DNA of 64,000 bases from Pseudomonas sp. LS.1a (GTDB lineage Bacteria > Pseudomonadota > Gammaproteobacteria > Pseudomonadales > Pseudomonadaceae): positions 4,256,001 through 4,320,000 of the forward strand of contig NZ_CP092827.1 in NCBI RefSeq assembly GCF_022533585.1, in the 5' to 3' direction. Made by a program: the position numbers and the translations under genes. Below the pieces are notes generated by a model. That model was not told the origin of the DNA. It ran no database searches and saw only the letters and a program-made list of their open reading frames with translations. This document shows, piece after piece, positions 60,382 through 64,000 of this stretch; within the stretch, counting starts at the first letter, position 1; each line of letters starts with the position of its first letter.

Positions 60382-62034
60382 ATGAAAACCTCCTCCCCCG
60401 GGGCCATCCGCGAATTGCTGGGCCTGCTGAAACCCTACCGCCCGGCGGTAATCGTCTCGGTGCTGCTGGGCATGCTCGGCGGCCTGGCCGTGACCGCCCT
60501 GCTGGCCACCGTCAACCAGGGCCTGCATGCGGCGGGCGGCATGAGCCAGGGCGTGATCCTGGCCTTCGCCGGCCTGTGCGTGCTGGCCCTGGTCAGCAGT
60601 GTGGCGGCCGACAGCGGCACCAACTACGTAGGGCAGAAAGTCATCGCCCGATTGCGCAAGGACCTCGGCGCCAAGGTGCTGTCGGCCCCCATCGAGCAGA
60701 TCGAGCGTTACCGCACCCACCGCCTGATCCCGGTGCTGACCCGCGACGTCGACACCATTAGCGACTTTGCCTTCGCCTTCGCTCCGCTGGCCATCTCGCT
60801 CACCACCGTGACCGGCTGCATGGCCTACCTGGCCTGGCTGTCGTGGCCGATTTTCCTCATCACCCTGGCAGCCATCGGCATCGGCAGCGGCGTGCAGTAC
60901 ATCGCCCGGCAAAAAGGCGTTGCCGGTTTCAACGCTGCCCGCGATGCCGAAGACAACCTGCAAAAGCACTACTCGGCCATCGCCGAGGGCGCCAAGGAGC
61001 TGCGCATCGACCGCCGCCGCCGCCACGCCATGCTGACCCGCAACATCCAGGGCACCGCCGACTTCATCGCCAACACCCATATCCGCGCCATCAACATCTT
61101 CGTCGCGGCCAAGAGCCTGGGGTCGATGCTGTTCTTCGTGGTCATCGGCCTGACCCTGGCCCTGCAATCGCTATGGCCGAGCAACGACCCGGCGGTGATG
61201 AGCGGCTTCGTGCTGGTGCTGCTGTACATGAAAGGCCCGCTGGAAACACTGATCGGCAACCTGCCTATCCTCGGCCGCGCCCAGGTGGCGTTCCGTCGCA
61301 TCGCCGACCTGTCCGAGCGCTTTTCCTCGCCCGAGCCGCACCTGCTGCTGGAGCCGCCGGTCAAGCGCGCCGCCCCGGCCAGCGCGCACCTGGAGCTGCA
61401 CAACGTCGAGTACGCCTACCCGCCGGTGGACGGCAACGAGCCGTTCCGCGTCGGGCCGGTGAACCTGAGCATCGAACCGGGCGAGATCCTGTTCATCGTC
61501 GGCGAGAACGGCTGCGGCAAGACCTCGCTGATCAAGCTGCTGCTGGGCCTGTACACCCCGCAACGCGGCGAAGTGCGCCTGAACGGCAAGGCCGTCGGCC
61601 CGGAGGGGCTGGATGACTATCGCCAGCTGTTCACCACGGTGTTCGCCGACTATTACCTGTTCGACGACCTGCCCGAGCACGAGCACAGCCTGCCCAGCGA
61701 TGCCACGCGCTATCTGGAGCGGCTAGAGATCGCCCACAAGGTGAGCGTGCGCGATGGTGCCTTTACCACCACCGACCTGTCGACCGGCCAGCGCAAGCGC
61801 CTGGCACTGGTCAATGCCTGGCTGGACGGGCGGCCGGTGCTGGTGTTCGACGAATGGGCGGCGGACCAGGACCCGACCTTCCGCCGGGTGTTCTACACCG
61901 AGCTGCTGCCGGACCTGAAGCGCATGGGCAAGACCATCATCGTGATTTCGCATGATGACCGGTATTTCGATACGGCGGACAAGGTGGTGCACCTTAGCCG
62001 AGGGAAAGTGGTCGAGGCGTTGGAGCCGGCTTGA
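60382..62034 (+). CDS. pvdE: PvdE-type ABC transporter (fused membrane and ATPase domains)
   Basis: A 550-residue half-transporter of the cyclic-peptide exporter (SyrD/PvdE) family. An N-terminal membrane domain (about 1-320) has six helices, such as AVIVSVLLGMLGGLAVTALL and LAWLSWPIFLITLAAIGIG. The ATPase domain has Walker A GENGCGKTS (near 375), signature LSTGQRKRL (near 466) and Walker B VLVFDEWAADQDP (near 488). PvdE moves the acylated ferribactin precursor from cytoplasm to periplasm, where the chromophore matures. The length matches P. aeruginosa PvdE (549). It starts 32 bases after azurin and probably shares its transcript. Exporters for the finished pyoverdine (PvdRT-OpmQ) are not in the window. 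Confidence 0.92.
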   Translation: MKTSSPGAIRELLGLLKPYRPAVIVSVLLGMLGGLAVTALLATVNQGLHAAGGMSQGVILAFAGLCVLALVSSVAADSGTNYVGQKVIARLRKDLGAKVLSAPIEQIERYRTHRLIPVLTRDVDTISDFAFAFAPLAISLTTVTGCMAYLAWLSWPIFLITLAAIGIGSGVQYIARQKGVAGFNAARDAEDNLQKHYSAIAEGAKELRIDRRRRHAMLTRNIQGTADFIANTHIRAINIFVAAKSLGSMLFFVVIGLTLALQSLWPSNDPAVMSGFVLVLLYMKGPLETLIGNLPILGRAQVAFRRIADLSERFSSPEPHLLLEPPVKRAAPASAHLELHNVEYAYPPVDGNEPFRVGPVNLSIEPGEILFIVGENGCGKTSLIKLLLGLYTPQRGEVRLNGKAVGPEGLDDYRQLFTTVFADYYLFDDLPEHEHSLPSDATRYLERLEIAHKVSVRDGAFTTTDLSTGQRKRLALVNAWLDGRPVLVFDEWAADQDPTFRRVFYTELLPDLKRMGKTIIVISHDDRYFDTADKVVHLSRGKVVEALEPA

Positions 62035-62148
62035 GACAGCAAAGGGGGGGCTGCCCCCCCTCATCAACCACAATCTATAATCGCTCTATAGTCTGTCTAT
62101 AATTCCCTATAAACACCGAACCAGAGTGGTTTCCTGAGAGGACGCCGG

Positions 62149-62268
62149 GGGTCGCTTTGCGCCCCTGTCGCGACACAAGGCCGCTCCCACAGATGCTGCG
62201 CAATTCCAGGAAGTGGCGCGGTAGCTGTGGGAGCGGCCTTGTGTCGCGATGGGCTGCAAAGCAGCCCC
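62149..62268. repeat. REP inverted pair (second family)
   Basis: Arms 62149-62192 and 62225-62268 around tgtgggagcggccttgtgtc, same family as 4641-4757, with some mismatches at the loop side. Between convergent pvdE and lpxO. The preceding 62080-62112 stretch has several 'ctata' repeats of unclear meaning. Confidence 0.75.
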
Positions 62269-62279
62269 AACCGGCAGAA

Positions 62280-63215
62280 TCAGAACAACCAGCGATACAG
62301 CAGATACGCCACCACCGCCGCCAGCACCGGCCGCAGTACGCGGTAGGCCTTGGGGTTGGCGCGCTTGAACTGCTTCACCTGGCCACTGATCCGGTTGCTG
62401 AAGCGCTTGCTCCAGGCATACGCCTGGTTGATCCCGCCCACACGCTCGTCATCGGTGTTCTGCGGCGCAGTAGCACGGCCGAGGAAGGCGCTGACCTGGC
62501 GGTTGATGCGGGTCATCAGCGGGCTGCTCAGCGGGCGTTCGATGTCGCAGAACAGGATCACCCGGGTGACGTCGGTCTCGTTCTTGACCCAGTGCACGTA
62601 GGTTTCGTCGAACATCACATCCTCGCCATCACGCCAGGCATATTCCTCGCCATCGACGTAGATGCGGCAAGCATCGGAGTTGGGGGTGGACAGGCCAAGG
62701 TGGTAGCGCAGGGAACCGGCGAACGGGTCGCGGTGCGGGTTCAGGTGGCTGCCGCCGGGCAGCAGGGCGAACATCGCACCCTTGACGTTGGGGATGCTGC
62801 TGACCAGCTCGACGGTGCGCGGGCACAGGGTTTCGGCCGACGGCAACGGCTTGTCGTACCACTTCAGGTAAAAGCGCTTCCAGCCTTTCTTGAAGAACGA
62901 ACCAAAGCCGGCGTCGTTATCCTTCTCGGCGGCGCGGATGTAGCCCTCGTCGAACAGGCGCATGGCCTCTTCGCGGATTTCCTGCCAGTTGTCCTTAAGC
63001 ACGTCCAGCTCGGGGAAGCGCTGGCGGTCCAGGTAGGGCTTGGACGGTACGCCGGAGAACAGGTACATCAGGCTGTTATAAGGGGCGAACAGCGCCGAAT
63101 GGTTGACGAACTGGCGCAACACCGGCAGGCGAGCCTTGCCGCGCAGGTGCACGAACAGCACGCTGCCGAAAAACACCAGCAAGACACCCGCCTTGGCTGC
63201 AAAGGAAAAGGTCAT
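62280..63215 (-). CDS. lpxO: LpxO-like aspartyl/asparaginyl beta-hydroxylase-family lipid A hydroxylase
   Basis: A 311-residue Fe(II)/2OG-dependent enzyme of the AspH superfamily. An N-terminal membrane anchor (AAKAGVLLVFFGSVLFVHL) and a C-terminal hydrophobic tail (VLRPVLAAVVAYLLYRWLF) fit inner-membrane attachment with the catalytic part in the cytoplasm. The iron site is visible as LNPHRDPF (His and Asp near 169-172) and ETYVHWVKNET (second His near 215). LpxO adds a 2-hydroxyl to a secondary acyl chain of lipid A. The ATG at 63215 follows AAGGAG by seven bases. The gene is monocistronic and not part of the pyoverdine block, although it uses related chemistry. Confidence 0.9.
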   Translation of the reverse strand: MTFSFAAKAGVLLVFFGSVLFVHLRGKARLPVLRQFVNHSALFAPYNSLMYLFSGVPSKPYLDRQRFPELDVLKDNWQEIREEAMRLFDEGYIRAAEKDNDAGFGSFFKKGWKRFYLKWYDKPLPSAETLCPRTVELVSSIPNVKGAMFALLPGGSHLNPHRDPFAGSLRYHLGLSTPNSDACRIYVDGEEYAWRDGEDVMFDETYVHWVKNETDVTRVILFCDIERPLSSPLMTRINRQVSAFLGRATAPQNTDDERVGGINQAYAWSKRFSNRISGQVKQFKRANPKAYRVLRPVLAAVVAYLLYRWLF

Positions 63216-63388
63216 GCTTTCACTCCTTGAGGAAGCAACAGGGGTACGCACCCTGCTCTCCGATAAATCATCCTGCCATCATAAACTGATGCCGCCGAGG
63301 TAAAAACAACCTGGGCGGCAACTCAATCATGAAGATTTTGCAATGAACCAAGCCGCCGAACGTTGCGCCGGATCAGCGGCAAGGCCGA

Positions 63389-64000
<612 letters not shown>

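Noticed and set aside
58735..62034. Syringomycin-type lipopeptide cluster, because of the SyrP-like and SyrD-like genes
   Set aside because: The terminal OHOrn code, Lys/Asp modules, FpvA-type receptor, PvdE length match and iron-starvation boxes fit pyoverdine; no lipo-initiation C domain, tandem thioesterases or LuxR regulators are present.
62080..62112. Short 'ctata' direct repeats after pvdE as an iteron or binding array
   Set aside because: Four imperfect short A/T units at irregular spacing, easily explained by chance in an AT-rich gap.

Overview
The window is a GC-rich stretch of a fluorescent Pseudomonas chromosome, most likely of the P. putida group. The evidence is the gene order hrpA / fadD1-fadD2 / hydrolase / MaoC hydratase, many paired REP elements of the 'gggagcgggtttacccgc' type, and a pyoverdine (fluorescent siderophore) side-chain locus. 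No tRNA, rRNA, CRISPR array, integrase or insertion sequence was seen. All motif positions, spacings and A-domain codes below were read by eye; no database search was run.

Bases 1-26 kb are mostly housekeeping and accessory metabolism: truncated hrpA; a gamma-glutamyl-polyamine synthetase/oxidase pair; two acyl-CoA synthetases; an alpha/beta hydrolase and a PhaJ-like hydratase; an ECF42-type sigma factor operon with a DGPF protein; a GNAT protein that appears to start at ATT; def-yihY; cvfB; a lipoprotein; aceK; and two EamA exporters. REP inverted pairs sit at most gene ends.

Bases 23-62 kb hold the pyoverdine block: a PvdO-like periplasmic enzyme, an FpvA-type TonB receptor with STN domain, four co-directional NRPS genes (about 29.5 kb, minus strand, first gene at 56219), a SyrP-like aspartate beta-hydroxylase, and an azurin-pvdE gene pair. 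Candidate PvdS/PfrI iron-starvation boxes (TAAAT-N16-CGT or close) lie before the first NRPS, the hydroxylase, azurin-pvdE, the PvdO-like gene and fpvA. Hand-read codes predict the order Asp-Lys-D-(OH)Asp-Ser-Ala-D-Thr-Lys-OHOrn, released by a terminal thioesterase. The chromophore synthetase (pvdL), the ornithine hydroxylase (pvdA), the sigma factor and most maturation genes are absent and must lie elsewhere.

The block also contains an AT-rich orphan RHS-core gene next to the NRPS promoter, a perfect 31-bp hairpin, a DUF3077-like gene and an inverted repeat with arms of about 100 bp. The right edge returns to core genes: lpxO and a truncated cysK. The points most worth a second look are azurin inside the predicted pyoverdine regulon, an apparent epimerase-domain loss in the last NRPS, the ATT start, and the sharp change in base composition around the RHS gene.
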